From Candidatus Daviesbacteria bacterium (GTDB lineage: Bacteria; Patescibacteria; Microgenomatia; Daviesbacterales; UBA10151), in contig JAQTZF010000001.1 of the NCBI GenBank assembly GCA_028687915.1, forward strand, positions 930,001 through 994,000: DNA of 64,000 nt. The letters are read 5' to 3'. The first letter of the stretch is position 1. Each line of letters begins with the position of its first letter. Positions 55,645 to 63,999 of this stretch are shown piece by piece. The position numbers and the translations under genes are program-made. The notes under the pieces are model-generated. The model was not told the DNA's origin. It searched no databases and saw only the letters and a program-made list of their open reading frames with translations.

Positions 55645-57510
55645 TTATTCTCCTAATATTTTTGCTGAGGCAGATGCAAAGTGAACCCCACCAAAATCAC
55701 TCAAATGATTTTTATCCGGACTAAAGTACCAGGTGAAAATATCTTTTACAACCGGAGCTGAAACATTTGATCCTTCCCCTCCTTTTTCCAGTAAAACTGT
55801 AGCAGTTAATTGGGGATTATCTATTGGAGCATATGAAGTATACCAAGCCTGTGTTTTACCAACCTCCCCTGTTTCTGCAGTTCCTGTTTTACCTGCTGTA
55901 GGAATAGTAAAACCAAAAAATGGCCAGGCTGTACCTTGTGATTGCGGAACCCTTGATAAACCTGACTTAACCAAATCAATATCTGCTTTTTTAAAGATAT
56001 TATTCACAAGTGGATCATATTTGAATTGTTTAATAATTTGGTTATCAGCTTTACTAATAAAATCTACAACACTTGGACGAAGGAGTGTACCGCTGTTTGC
56101 AATAAAAGAAGTTTCAGATAATATTTGTAAAGGAGTCACCAGTACAAACCCCTGACCAATTGCCATATGCAAACTATCACCTGGATACCAAACATCACCA
56201 ATATTTTTTTGCTTCCAAGCACCATCCGGAATTAAACCATCTGCTTCACCTGGTAAATCTATCCCTAACTTTTTACCCATCCCTAATTTTTTGGCTGTAT
56301 CTCCTAAAGTTTTTTCACCAACCAGCGCTCCTAATTGATAAAAGAAAATATCATTTGACCTTTCCAAAGCTTTTACCACATCAACCATTCCATCTGTTTT
56401 TCCAGAAGAAATAAAATACCAATTAGCAAAACTCCAGGTATCAATTTTCATTACCCCTGTATCTTCTATTTGTGTACTACCAGTAATTTTACCTGATGAT
56501 AATCCTGCTAAAGCTGAGGCAATTTTAAATGTAGACCCGGGGGCATAAGTACCAGAAATTGCTCTATTTAGAAGGGGTGAATTTGGATCATTAAAATAAT
56601 TACTAATCAAATTATTTTTTCCTGGATCAGTAAAAGCATTATTATCATAAGAGGGAATAGAAACCATTGCCAAAATTTGGCCGTTATTTGGGTTTTGCAC
56701 AATAGCTGCACCACAACAAATTTTTTCCTTATTTATTGCAGTACTTAAATACTGATATGTTGCCTTTTGTAAGTCTAAATCAATACTTAAATGGACATTC
56801 TGACCAGGAATTGGCTCAACTCTACCCAAAGTTCGAAGCTTATTACCGGATGCATCTATTTCAATAATTTCTGCTCCATCAATTCCTTTAAGTACAGATT
56901 CATAAACTTGTTCTACTCCAGACCTTCCAATGCGGTCTCCTAATTTATAATTTTTATTTTGGGTGTCTTTTAGTTCATCCTCAGAGATTTGGCCCACATA
57001 CCCCAACACATGAGAAATAGCTTCACCTTGTGGATAACGCCTAATCGAATCAATTTCCAGTTTATTTAAGCTGGGATCTTGTTTTGCCTCAAACATTAAG
57101 GATTCATCCCTCGTTATAATATTTTTACCAATTCTAAATCCGGGAGTATTTTCTGCCAAAACTTTATTATTTCTATCATATATAACACCACGGTGGGCAT
57201 GGATAACCTTCAGTTGAATTCTATTAGAGTCTGCCCTTTGCTTATTTTCTGCTCCCATTACCACTTGTAGGTGAAACAATCTAAAAAAGATGCCGGCAAA
57301 AATTATCATCATTATGCTGGCTAAAATAGCTAGTCTCCAGGGAGAATGGGTCCTGACATCATCATCTTCTAAATTATAATTTGGTATAAAAGTATCAGCC
57401 CATTCATCATCATTGTTTATTTTATGACGCTTAAAATGACCAAAAGGGTGAGTAACTTTAAATACTTCATCTTTAAAAGCATAACCTAACTTTTTTTGCT
57501 TTATTCTCAT
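55645..57510 (-). CDS. mrdA: Penicillin-binding protein 2 (elongasome transpeptidase)
   Basis: 621 residues. Cytoplasmic tail of about 55 residues, one transmembrane helix (about 62-82), dimerisation domain with AHRGVIYDRNNKVLAENTPG, then the transpeptidase: GTYAPGSTFKIASALAGL (SxxK), LERSNDIFFYQLG (SxN) and PTAGKTGTAETGEVG (KTG). Cross-links peptidoglycan during side-wall growth with RodA and MreBCD. Eight bases after mreD, so part of mreC-mreD-mrdA-dprA. Confidence 0.95.
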   Translation of the reverse strand: MRIKQKKLGYAFKDEVFKVTHPFGHFKRHKINNDDEWADTFIPNYNLEDDDVRTHSPWRLAILASIMMIIFAGIFFRLFHLQVVMGAENKQRADSNRIQLKVIHAHRGVIYDRNNKVLAENTPGFRIGKNIITRDESLMFEAKQDPSLNKLEIDSIRRYPQGEAISHVLGYVGQISEDELKDTQNKNYKLGDRIGRSGVEQVYESVLKGIDGAEIIEIDASGNKLRTLGRVEPIPGQNVHLSIDLDLQKATYQYLSTAINKEKICCGAAIVQNPNNGQILAMVSIPSYDNNAFTDPGKNNLISNYFNDPNSPLLNRAISGTYAPGSTFKIASALAGLSSGKITGSTQIEDTGVMKIDTWSFANWYFISSGKTDGMVDVVKALERSNDIFFYQLGALVGEKTLGDTAKKLGMGKKLGIDLPGEADGLIPDGAWKQKNIGDVWYPGDSLHMAIGQGFVLVTPLQILSETSFIANSGTLLRPSVVDFISKADNQIIKQFKYDPLVNNIFKKADIDLVKSGLSRVPQSQGTAWPFFGFTIPTAGKTGTAETGEVGKTQAWYTSYAPIDNPQLTATVLLEKGGEGSNVSAPVVKDIFTWYFSPDKNHLSDFGGVHFASASAKILGE

Positions 57511-57518
57511 TCTAAAAA

Positions 57519-57971
57519 TTATTTGCTATTAACTTTTAACTTTATATCTTTATGAACAATAAATCTTTCTTCCCATAATAAAACCATAAAATATATTGGA
57601 ATTATTAAAATTATTTGAACTGGAATTTGACCTAAATTAATATTTGACCCTAACATTAAAGCTCGTGCTAACTGGTCTGCAAGAAGTGAAACAGCAGCAA
57701 CAGGTATCAAAATTAATGGATGTGTTACAAACTGAAATCTTCTAAATATATGAATTACTAATACAATTATTAAATAGATAATACTTAAACTACCTAAAGG
57801 ATATCCTGCTAAAAAAGATAACACTAAACCAAAAATAAAAGCTAAATAATAATTTTCTTTTTCTGTAACAACAAAAGATCTGGAAACCAGTATTAACAAC
57901 ACCAAATTAAAAGGCAAAAAAGCTTCCTGTAAAAAGCTAAATAGTATTAAAATAAAAATTAAAGGTATCAT
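57519..57971 (-). CDS. mreD: Rod-shape protein MreD
   Basis: 150 residues, almost entirely hydrophobic with five or six helices; AFLPFNLVLLILVS at the start and the charged loop IFRRFQFVTHPL are like MreD. Identification rests on hydrophobicity, size and its place between mreC and mrdA. Its start overlaps the mreC stop (ATGA). Inner-membrane scaffold of the elongasome. Confidence 0.8.
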   Translation of the reverse strand: MIPLIFILILFSFLQEAFLPFNLVLLILVSRSFVVTEKENYYLAFIFGLVLSFLAGYPLGSLSIIYLIIVLVIHIFRRFQFVTHPLILIPVAAVSLLADQLARALMLGSNINLGQIPVQIILIIPIYFMVLLWEERFIVHKDIKLKVNSK

Positions 57972-58753
57972 CTAATTAAAAAAACAGTATCTAAATCTAC
58001 TAACTTAAAAATAGGTTCTACTTTAGCCTGCTTAAAAATTTCATTTTGTCTTTCTAATACTGCTGTTACTTTTCCTAAAACTAATCCCTTTGGTAATTTT
58101 CCTTCAGTACCCTCTGAATAAACTAAATCACCAACATTAACTATTTCTTCATGTAAGATTTTATCCATTAACATTTCTGATCCAAATTGTCCTTGTAAAA
58201 TCCCTTTAGCTCTGCCTAAAGAACCCTGTGAAAAGGCAGCTATTTTAGATTCCGGATCTGTAGCCATTATCACTTGAGCAGTTTTTGGTGTAACATTTTT
58301 TGTTTGTCCCAAATAATTATCTTTATAAACTACTGCCTGTTGTTCGATAACCCCATCATTTAAGCCCTTGTCTAAAATCACATAACGTTCAACTCCTAAA
58401 ACTCTGGCTGGCATTAAGTCAAAGGTTTGTGGATTTAATTTGTTATATTGATCAACTAAATCCTCATTATCTTTAACTTTTTTTTGTAAAGCTGCATTTT
58501 CAGCAGCAATCAGAGCTAGTTGTTGCTTTAAAGCATTATTTTCTAAAGATGCTTTTCTGGCATTAACAATAAAATTAAATTGTTTTTTAAAATTAGTGCT
58601 GTTTTTATAAAGACCATATTGGACAGGAGTAGTTAAGGTTTGCAAAATACTTTTGGGGAAATTTAAGGCTCCCAAGCGATCAAAAACAAAAAGAAAGACA
58701 GAGCAAATAATTAAAATTATAAAAAGTTTGAAGTCTAATAAAATAATTTTCAT
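57968..58753 (-). CDS. mreC: Rod-shape protein MreC
   Basis: 261 residues from ATG 58753 (the in-frame TTG just before it is less likely). Short cytoplasmic tip, one transmembrane helix (10-26), a coiled coil (60-98, LAAENAALQKKVKDNEDLVD), then the beta-barrel domain: ARVLGVERYVILDKGLNDGV, NYLGQTKNVTPKTAQVIMAT and GDLVYSEGTEGKLPKGLVLG. Periplasm-side organiser of PBP2. TGG-TATATT seven bases before ATG implies leaderless expression of mreCD-mrdA. Confidence 0.93.
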   Translation of the reverse strand: MKIILLDFKLFIILIICSVFLFVFDRLGALNFPKSILQTLTTPVQYGLYKNSTNFKKQFNFIVNARKASLENNALKQQLALIAAENAALQKKVKDNEDLVDQYNKLNPQTFDLMPARVLGVERYVILDKGLNDGVIEQQAVVYKDNYLGQTKNVTPKTAQVIMATDPESKIAAFSQGSLGRAKGILQGQFGSEMLMDKILHEEIVNVGDLVYSEGTEGKLPKGLVLGKVTAVLERQNEIFKQAKVEPIFKLVDLDTVFLIR

Positions 58754-58851
58754 CAAGGCTAATATACCATATTTAGCATGGTTATATCAGCCTTGCGAGT
58801 TGATTAAATCAAGATTATCAGGATTAGTTGTTTTTTAAGCGATCTCTAAAT

Positions 58852-59472
58852 TTATACAACACCTTGTTCAACTAACACTTCTGCTAAACAATTTTTTACC
58901 ATACCAACATCCTGCCATTCTCTAATCAATTCCCCTGATTCAGATTTTGTTTCATATAAAAAACGTTCTGAAGGTGCCTTTGAGGGGACTTTTCTTCCTG
59001 TAATTTTATCTATAATTCTATTCATTACTCCTCTTTCCTTAATTGCTAAACAAGCTATCCATAAACGAGGTCGCTCCATATTTGTCAGTTCTCGTCCTAC
59101 AGAATCTGAAATAAAAGCTTTTGAAATTAATCTAACTGTATAATTTTTACCAAAAGCACGTAACCTTTTTGCATAGCTATATTCAATCACATCAATAAAA
59201 CGATCATCATTTATAACATCACAAATATCGCTATCTTCTGAAAATTTCCCTAAACCATCAAGGTGATCTCTATTAACTTCTGCAAAAAGATTATCTATAG
59301 TACTTTCATCTAACATTGCCTTGCACTGTGCTAGTGTTTTGCCTTGTCGGATTGTCTTCTTTAAACACTCATTAGCCAACATTAATCCTTCAGCACTAAA
59401 TGGGCGTTGAGGTTGCTCAACTCTGCTATTACCTCTATTTTTTACTTCTTTAATTGCTTCTCTTAAACTCAT
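58852..59472 (-). CDS. Unrecognised 206-residue protein
   Basis: No family recognised. Soluble, charged, mostly helical: AIKEVKNRGNSRVEQPQRPF, LAQCKAMLDESTIDNLFAEV, and a C-terminal WQDVGMVKNCLAEVLVEQGV. No DNA-binding motif is evident. It has its own promoter and leader of about 28 bases. It separates mreC from mreB together with the next gene on the opposite strand. Confidence 0.62.
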   Translation of the reverse strand: MSLREAIKEVKNRGNSRVEQPQRPFSAEGLMLANECLKKTIRQGKTLAQCKAMLDESTIDNLFAEVNRDHLDGLGKFSEDSDICDVINDDRFIDVIEYSYAKRLRAFGKNYTVRLISKAFISDSVGRELTNMERPRLWIACLAIKERGVMNRIIDKITGRKVPSKAPSERFLYETKSESGELIREWQDVGMVKNCLAEVLVEQGVV

Positions 59473-59500
59473 AAATATTTACATGTTAGATGTATAAAAG

Positions 59501-59529
59501 TTTATATTCTAGTTGAGAATTATTGTCAA
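59501..59529 (-). promoter_or_regulatory. Promoter of the 58852-59472 gene
   Basis: TTGACA (59529-59524), 17-base spacer, TATAAA (59506-59501); the ATG is 28 bases further. Confidence 0.55.
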
Positions 59530-59631
59530 TAGTTTTACTTAATCCACCTGTGCTGTACACTTTTCAGATGGACAGTAAATTCCAGTGATATTTATATTTA
59601 GCCAGAGTAACCCTTTTTTGTATTTTAAAAA

Positions 59632-59660
59632 TTGACTTTTTTAAGCCGATAGCTTATTTT
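59632..59660 (+). promoter_or_regulatory. Promoter of the 59667-60224 gene (leaderless)
   Basis: TTGACT at 59632-59637 and TATTTT at 59655-59660, 17 bases apart; six bases to the ATG. Confidence 0.5.
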
Positions 59661-59666
59661 TATGTT

Positions 59667-60224
59667 ATGTTTGACGAAAGAAAATATATAGAAAAGACGC
59701 CAAAAATGAATTTTACATACCCTGATTGGTGGCATAGTCATGGTATGAAATTACATCTGAACCGAGCAGAGACAAATCTTGAACAAGTAACATTAGGTAG
59801 TTCAACTACAAGATTAATTATTTCCAGAAACGAAGATTCTCTTAATTTACCATGGAATATTCAATGGGCAGTCCTACATTTTTATGGTGAAACTGCAGCA
59901 GGTAATAGAAAAGTGAATCATGAAACACTTTTAACTGCTTTTGGATTTAATAACGGAACTCCACAAGGATCAGAGTGGCTTATTAATAAATATGGCGGAA
60001 CCTGTGCAGAACAAGGAGCTTTTCTTAGATATAAACAATTCTTAAACATCCCTTGCCCTGGTACTGGCAATGATGGAGATCCTAACCTTTCACTTTTTTT
60101 AGATACTAATATTCAACAAGCAGTCTTAAATCTTATGCCAAATGAGTATGTTTTAAAATTAAGAGGACAAATCGGAAAATATTTACTTTTACCATCAACT
60201 CCTACTGGGAGTAAATTATTTTAA
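59667..60224 (+). CDS. Unrecognised 185-residue protein
   Basis: No family recognised. Begins FDERKYIEKTPKMNFTYPDW and has FYGETAAGNRKVNHETLLTA in the centre; ends with PSTPTGSKLF. Soluble, with no signal. Leaderless promoter. It lies opposite in strand between the two halves of the mre locus and stops nine bases before the end of the convergent mreB. Confidence 0.6.
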   Translation: MFDERKYIEKTPKMNFTYPDWWHSHGMKLHLNRAETNLEQVTLGSSTTRLIISRNEDSLNLPWNIQWAVLHFYGETAAGNRKVNHETLLTAFGFNNGTPQGSEWLINKYGGTCAEQGAFLRYKQFLNIPCPGTGNDGDPNLSLFLDTNIQQAVLNLMPNEYVLKLRGQIGKYLLLPSTPTGSKLF

Positions 60225-60233
60225 GATGTTGGT

Positions 60234-61289
60234 TTACCTTAATCCTCCTGTCACCTTGACTCTGGACAGGAGATCTAAATCATCTAAAACTCTTCCACAA
60301 CCTCTGACTACTGTAGTTAAAGGATCTTCTGCTACATAAACAGGCATCTTTGTTTCTTCAGCTATTTTTTTATCTAAACCCTTTAAGAGCGAACCTCCAC
60401 CAGTAATAGCAACCCCTCTTTCTAAAATATCAGAAACCAACTCTGGTGGTGTTTCTTCCAAAACTTCTGAAAGAGCTGTTACTATCTGATTAACAGTACC
60501 TGATAATGCTTCTCTAATTTCAACTGATGAAATTTTAATTGATTTTGGTAAACCTGTTGATAAATCTCTTCCGCGAACAACAGTTTCTTTTTCTTCTTTT
60601 TGGGGGATAGCTGAACCAACTTCTATCTTTATATTTTCTGCAGTTCTGTCACCAATTAACATTCCATATCTCATCTTCATATAGTTAATGATGTCTGCAT
60701 CCAGTTCATCACCAGCAACCCGAAGAGATCTGTTTAAAACCATACCGCCAAGTGAAATCACAGCAATTTCTGTGGTTCCCCCACCAATATCCATAATCAA
60801 ATTCCCTTCTGGTTCTTCAATAGGTAAACCAGCTCCAATAGCAGCTGCCATAGGTTCTTCAATTAGATAACATTGCCTGGCACCAGCAGATAAAGCTGCA
60901 TCCTGCACAGCCCTTCTTTCTACTTCTGTAACCCCAGAAGGAATACCAACCACCACACGAGGTTTAGGAATTTTAGGAAATTTAAACCCATCTCCATGTT
61001 GTTTATGAACCAGCTGAATAAAATGACGCAACATAGCTTCTGTGGTATCAAAATCTGAAATAACTCCATCACGAAGAGGTCTAACTGCTTCTATTGCTAA
61101 AGGTGTTCTACCCAACATTCTTTTAGCTTCACTTCCTATTGCTAAAACTTGTTTACTTTTTTTATGGATTGCAACAACAGATGGTTCACGAATTAAAATA
61201 CCTTTTCCTTTAACCAACACCAAAGTATTAACTGTACCCAAATCTATACCAATATCGTGGGAAACAAGCTGCCAAAATTTGTCAAACAT
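60234..61289 (-). CDS. mreB: Rod-shape-determining actin homologue MreB
   Basis: 351 residues. Actin-fold nucleotide sites: DIGIDLGTVNTLVLVKGKGI (phosphate 1), LIMDIGGGTTEIAVISLGGM (phosphate 2), and GVAITGGGSLLKGLDKKIAE (adenosine). The membrane-binding tip FDKFWQLVSHDIG precedes. Forms membrane filaments that direct side-wall synthesis with MreCD and PBP2. Transcribed separately from mreCD because of two inserted genes. TTGTGA/TACACT promoter with a ten-base leader. Confidence 0.97.
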   Translation of the reverse strand: MFDKFWQLVSHDIGIDLGTVNTLVLVKGKGILIREPSVVAIHKKSKQVLAIGSEAKRMLGRTPLAIEAVRPLRDGVISDFDTTEAMLRHFIQLVHKQHGDGFKFPKIPKPRVVVGIPSGVTEVERRAVQDAALSAGARQCYLIEEPMAAAIGAGLPIEEPEGNLIMDIGGGTTEIAVISLGGMVLNRSLRVAGDELDADIINYMKMRYGMLIGDRTAENIKIEVGSAIPQKEEKETVVRGRDLSTGLPKSIKISSVEIREALSGTVNQIVTALSEVLEETPPELVSDILERGVAITGGGSLLKGLDKKIAEETKMPVYVAEDPLTTVVRGCGRVLDDLDLLSRVKVTGGLR

Positions 61290-61299
61290 TTCAAGGTTG

Positions 61300-61328
61300 A
61301 GTGTACCAGAGACGCTTCCAAATCACAA
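61300..61328 (-). promoter_or_regulatory. Promoter of mreB
   Basis: TTGTGA (61328-61323), 17-base spacer ending TGG (extended -10), TACACT (61305-61300), ten bases to the ATG. Confidence 0.55.
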
Positions 61329-61392
61329 TGATATTTGGTAGCATAAGCTATCAGTCTTCAGTATCGTTTCACTGTCAGCTTTCAGACTGTCT

Positions 61393-61420
61393 GACGACTG
61401 ATGACTGACGACTGATGACT
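61393..61420 (+). repeat. Perfect tandem 14-bp repeat containing a start codon
   Basis: GACGACTGATGACT twice in a row. The ATG of the following gene (61415) lies in the second unit. More degenerate GACTG/CAGTC sequence extends upstream to about 61345. Confidence 0.7.
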
Positions 61421-63589
61421 ACAAGAATCCTTACAATTTCATTCTATATTCTTTTCTTTTTTACCCCGCTTTTTTGGTCACCTTATAATTTTGAACTTTT
61501 TGAATACAACAAAATGATGTTGGTGTATTTGCTAACTGTAATTATTACAACTGCCTGGATTTGGGAAATGATTTCAAAAAAAACTTTAATTTTAAAATCT
61601 ACACCTTTAGATATTCCAATCTTACTTTTTTTAGGGGCAAATATTTTATCAACTATTTTTTCTATTGATCAGCATGTATCAGTATGGGGATATTATTCAA
61701 GATCTAATGGGGGACTCATTTCCATTATTTCTTACACTATTTTATATTTTGCCTTTGTTTCAAACTTTACATCTGAATATGCAATTAAATTCTTAAAAGC
61801 AGCTGTATTTGGAGGTGTAATTGTTGCCTTATATGCTATTCCAGAACATTTTGGAGTCTCCCCTTCCTGTGTAGTTTTAACCAACCAGCTCAGTGACAGT
61901 TGCTGGGTACAGGATGTTCAGACACGGGTCTTTGCCACATTAGGCCAGCCTAACTGGCTGGCAGCATATTTGGCAATGTTAATTTTCCCAGCCTTTTATT
62001 TCTTACTTACCAATACCAAAAAATCATTCTTTAATCTTAACTCTTTATTCTTAATTCTGTTTTATATGGCTTTCACTTTCACCTATTCCAGAGGTGCAAC
62101 TTTAGGATTACTAGGTGGAATGATAATATTTGTTGGTCTATTATTCTTCGAGGCCATCAAAGGTGGACGAGAAGTAAATACAAGTTCTCACTTTGTTCGA
62201 ACAATAAAATCAAGTTTTCATGTTCTCGCTAGCACTCGAACAATAAAATCAGTGCTGCTTATTCTTATATCTTTTGTAATCATTAATTTATTTTTTGGAT
62301 CTGCTTTAACCAGCTTTAAATTATTATCAAAGTTTGCTCCACCTCCAAGAGGGGGGATAATTACACAAGTCCCAACAAGCGGAACTCAGCTGGAAAATGG
62401 CGGGACAGAATCTGGAGTGATTAGGTTAATAGTTTGGAAGGGAGCATGGGAAATATTTTTACATTATCCAATATTGGGAACAGGTGTTGAAACTTTTGCT
62501 TATTCTTATTATCAATTCCGCCCACAGGAACATAATTTAGTTTCAGAATGGGATTTTCTTTATAACAAAGCACATAACGAATTTTTAAATTATCTGGCAA
62601 ACACCGGTTTAGTAGGATTTTTAAGCTATATGGCCTTAATTTTAACTTTCATTTATTGGTCAGTTAAGAAAATCATTTTTTCCAAATCTGATAACTTGAT
62701 TCTAATTATTATTTTAGCCTCAATCATCAGTTATCATATTCAAAATTTCTTTGGTTTTTCTGTGGTAATAATCGCAGTCTTTTTCTATCTTTTCCCAGCA
62801 ATAGCATTTATTACCACAAACTCAGTAAAACCATTTGTATTGCCTAAACAATTCTTAATTCTATATAAAAAATCCTTATATACTAAGCTTGCAAAAACTG
62901 TTGTAATTACTATCTCCCTTTTATTTATCTTTACTTTAATTAGGTATTATTGGGCTGATACTTATTTTGCTACTGGTAACAGTGCAAATGACTCAGGTAA
63001 TCCAGGAAGAGCATATAATCAAATATATCAAGCAACTTATCGTAAAATTATATTTGGCTTAATCCCCTTTGGAAACACAAATGAACCTTATTACCACTCA
63101 GAACTTGCTTATTCAGCAGCTGCTTCTGCAGTAGCTTTAGCAGAAGAGGATGCCACAATCAGTGCTACATTAAAAGAAGAAGCAATAGAAGAAACTCAGA
63201 ATGTTCTAAAAAATAACCCAAAGAATACTTCTTTTTATAGAACAGCTATTAGAACATATTACTTAATTTCTACATTGGATCCAAACTACACCCAAAAAAC
63301 TTTAGATGTTTTAGATACTACTATTAAGTTAGCTCCAACTGATGCCAAACTAGTTTATAACAAAGCAATTATTTTAGGACAAGAGCCAGGTAAGAGCAAA
63401 GAAGCAATCGCAAGCTTAGAAAAAGCAATTGAGTTAAAACCAAATTACAGAGATGCGTATTACACATTAGGATTGTTTTATTTTGAGAATAATCAAAAAC
63501 AAAAAGCTATCGAACAAATGAAAAAAGTTTTACAACTAATCCCAAATGATCCAGAAGCATTAGAAAAGCTAAAAGAATGGGGTCAATGA
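61415..63589 (+). CDS. O-antigen-ligase/polymerase-like membrane protein with C-terminal TPRs
   Basis: 724 residues. About 12 transmembrane helices (residues 5-515) of the Wzy/WaaL O-antigen ligase family, with the outer loop signature GTGVETFAYSYYQFRP and KAHNEFLNYLANTGLVGFLS. Residues 530-724 are TPR-like helices (KEAIASLEKAIELKPNYRDA). Such proteins join or polymerise glycan units on undecaprenyl carriers at the outer face of the membrane. A 39-base spaced in-frame repeat lies at 62197-62251. The ATG is inside a tandem repeat, without a Shine-Dalgarno site. Confidence 0.88.
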   Translation: MTTRILTISFYILFFFTPLFWSPYNFELFEYNKMMLVYLLTVIITTAWIWEMISKKTLILKSTPLDIPILLFLGANILSTIFSIDQHVSVWGYYSRSNGGLISIISYTILYFAFVSNFTSEYAIKFLKAAVFGGVIVALYAIPEHFGVSPSCVVLTNQLSDSCWVQDVQTRVFATLGQPNWLAAYLAMLIFPAFYFLLTNTKKSFFNLNSLFLILFYMAFTFTYSRGATLGLLGGMIIFVGLLFFEAIKGGREVNTSSHFVRTIKSSFHVLASTRTIKSVLLILISFVIINLFFGSALTSFKLLSKFAPPPRGGIITQVPTSGTQLENGGTESGVIRLIVWKGAWEIFLHYPILGTGVETFAYSYYQFRPQEHNLVSEWDFLYNKAHNEFLNYLANTGLVGFLSYMALILTFIYWSVKKIIFSKSDNLILIIILASIISYHIQNFFGFSVVIIAVFFYLFPAIAFITTNSVKPFVLPKQFLILYKKSLYTKLAKTVVITISLLFIFTLIRYYWADTYFATGNSANDSGNPGRAYNQIYQATYRKIIFGLIPFGNTNEPYYHSELAYSAAASAVALAEEDATISATLKEEAIEETQNVLKNNPKNTSFYRTAIRTYYLISTLDPNYTQKTLDVLDTTIKLAPTDAKLVYNKAIILGQEPGKSKEAIASLEKAIELKPNYRDAYYTLGLFYFENNQKQKAIEQMKKVLQLIPNDPEALEKLKEWGQ
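62197..62251 (+). repeat. In-frame duplicated 16-mer within the ligase gene
   Basis: TCGAACAATAAAATCA occurs at 62197-62212 and 62236-62251, 39 bases apart, so the peptide R-T-I-K-S is repeated. Both copies are preceded by GTTCTC(A/G)CT-like sequence. Confidence 0.6.
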
Positions 63590-63873
63590 AAAAGATTGGC
63601 CAGATTATAGACAATCAAAAACATCCGGACAGACCTAAAAATCTATCAACTGAATTTCAGGTTTATGGAGTTTATTTGGCGGAAGAATTAAATGATACCA
63701 AACATTATTCCTTGTATATTAAATTAGCAAAAGTTACTCCCAGGGCTTTACTTGATGAAGCTTTAACTTATACAAAAGGTTATCTGAATGCTAAAAATAA
63801 AGGCAAGGTTTTTATGTGGAAGCTCAAACAGCTTAAAACTGAGCTTTTACTTAGAACTAAAATTTCTGATTAG
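63586..63873 (+). CDS. Unknown 95-residue protein coupled to the ligase gene
   Basis: About 95 residues from ATG 63586, which overlaps the upstream stop as ATGA. Polar, basic and probably helical: KIGQIIDNQKHPDRPKNLST, YSLYIKLAKVTPRALLDEAL, GYLNAKNKGKVFMWKLKQLK. No family recognised by name, although compact basic proteins of this type occur in CPR genomes. Its 3' end overlaps a possible convergent gene by 27 bases. Confidence 0.65.
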   Translation: MKKIGQIIDNQKHPDRPKNLSTEFQVYGVYLAEELNDTKHYSLYIKLAKVTPRALLDEALTYTKGYLNAKNKGKVFMWKLKQLKTELLLRTKISD

Positions 63874-63999
63874 AGTACCTCGTTTAGAAGCCCTATAGCG
63901 CTGAATAGATGTGGGCACAAAAGGCCTGATAGAGCCAGCATTAACTAAACTATGTTGGTGATTTTGTTTATCAATATGAACTACAACAGGTGAATGTGC
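63847..63999 (-). CDS. Possible C-terminal fragment of a gene entering from the right edge
   Basis: An open frame of 50 codons plus stop that reaches the window edge. The end of the protein is basic (SIQRYRASKRGTLIRNFSSK) with a His-rich part (HIDKQNHQHSLV). The other two minus frames close quickly. It overlaps the end of the plus-strand gene, which weakens the case; too short to identify. Confidence 0.35.
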   Translation of the reverse strand, partial: AHSPVVVHIDKQNHQHSLVNAGSIRPFVPTSIQRYRASKRGTLIRNFSSK

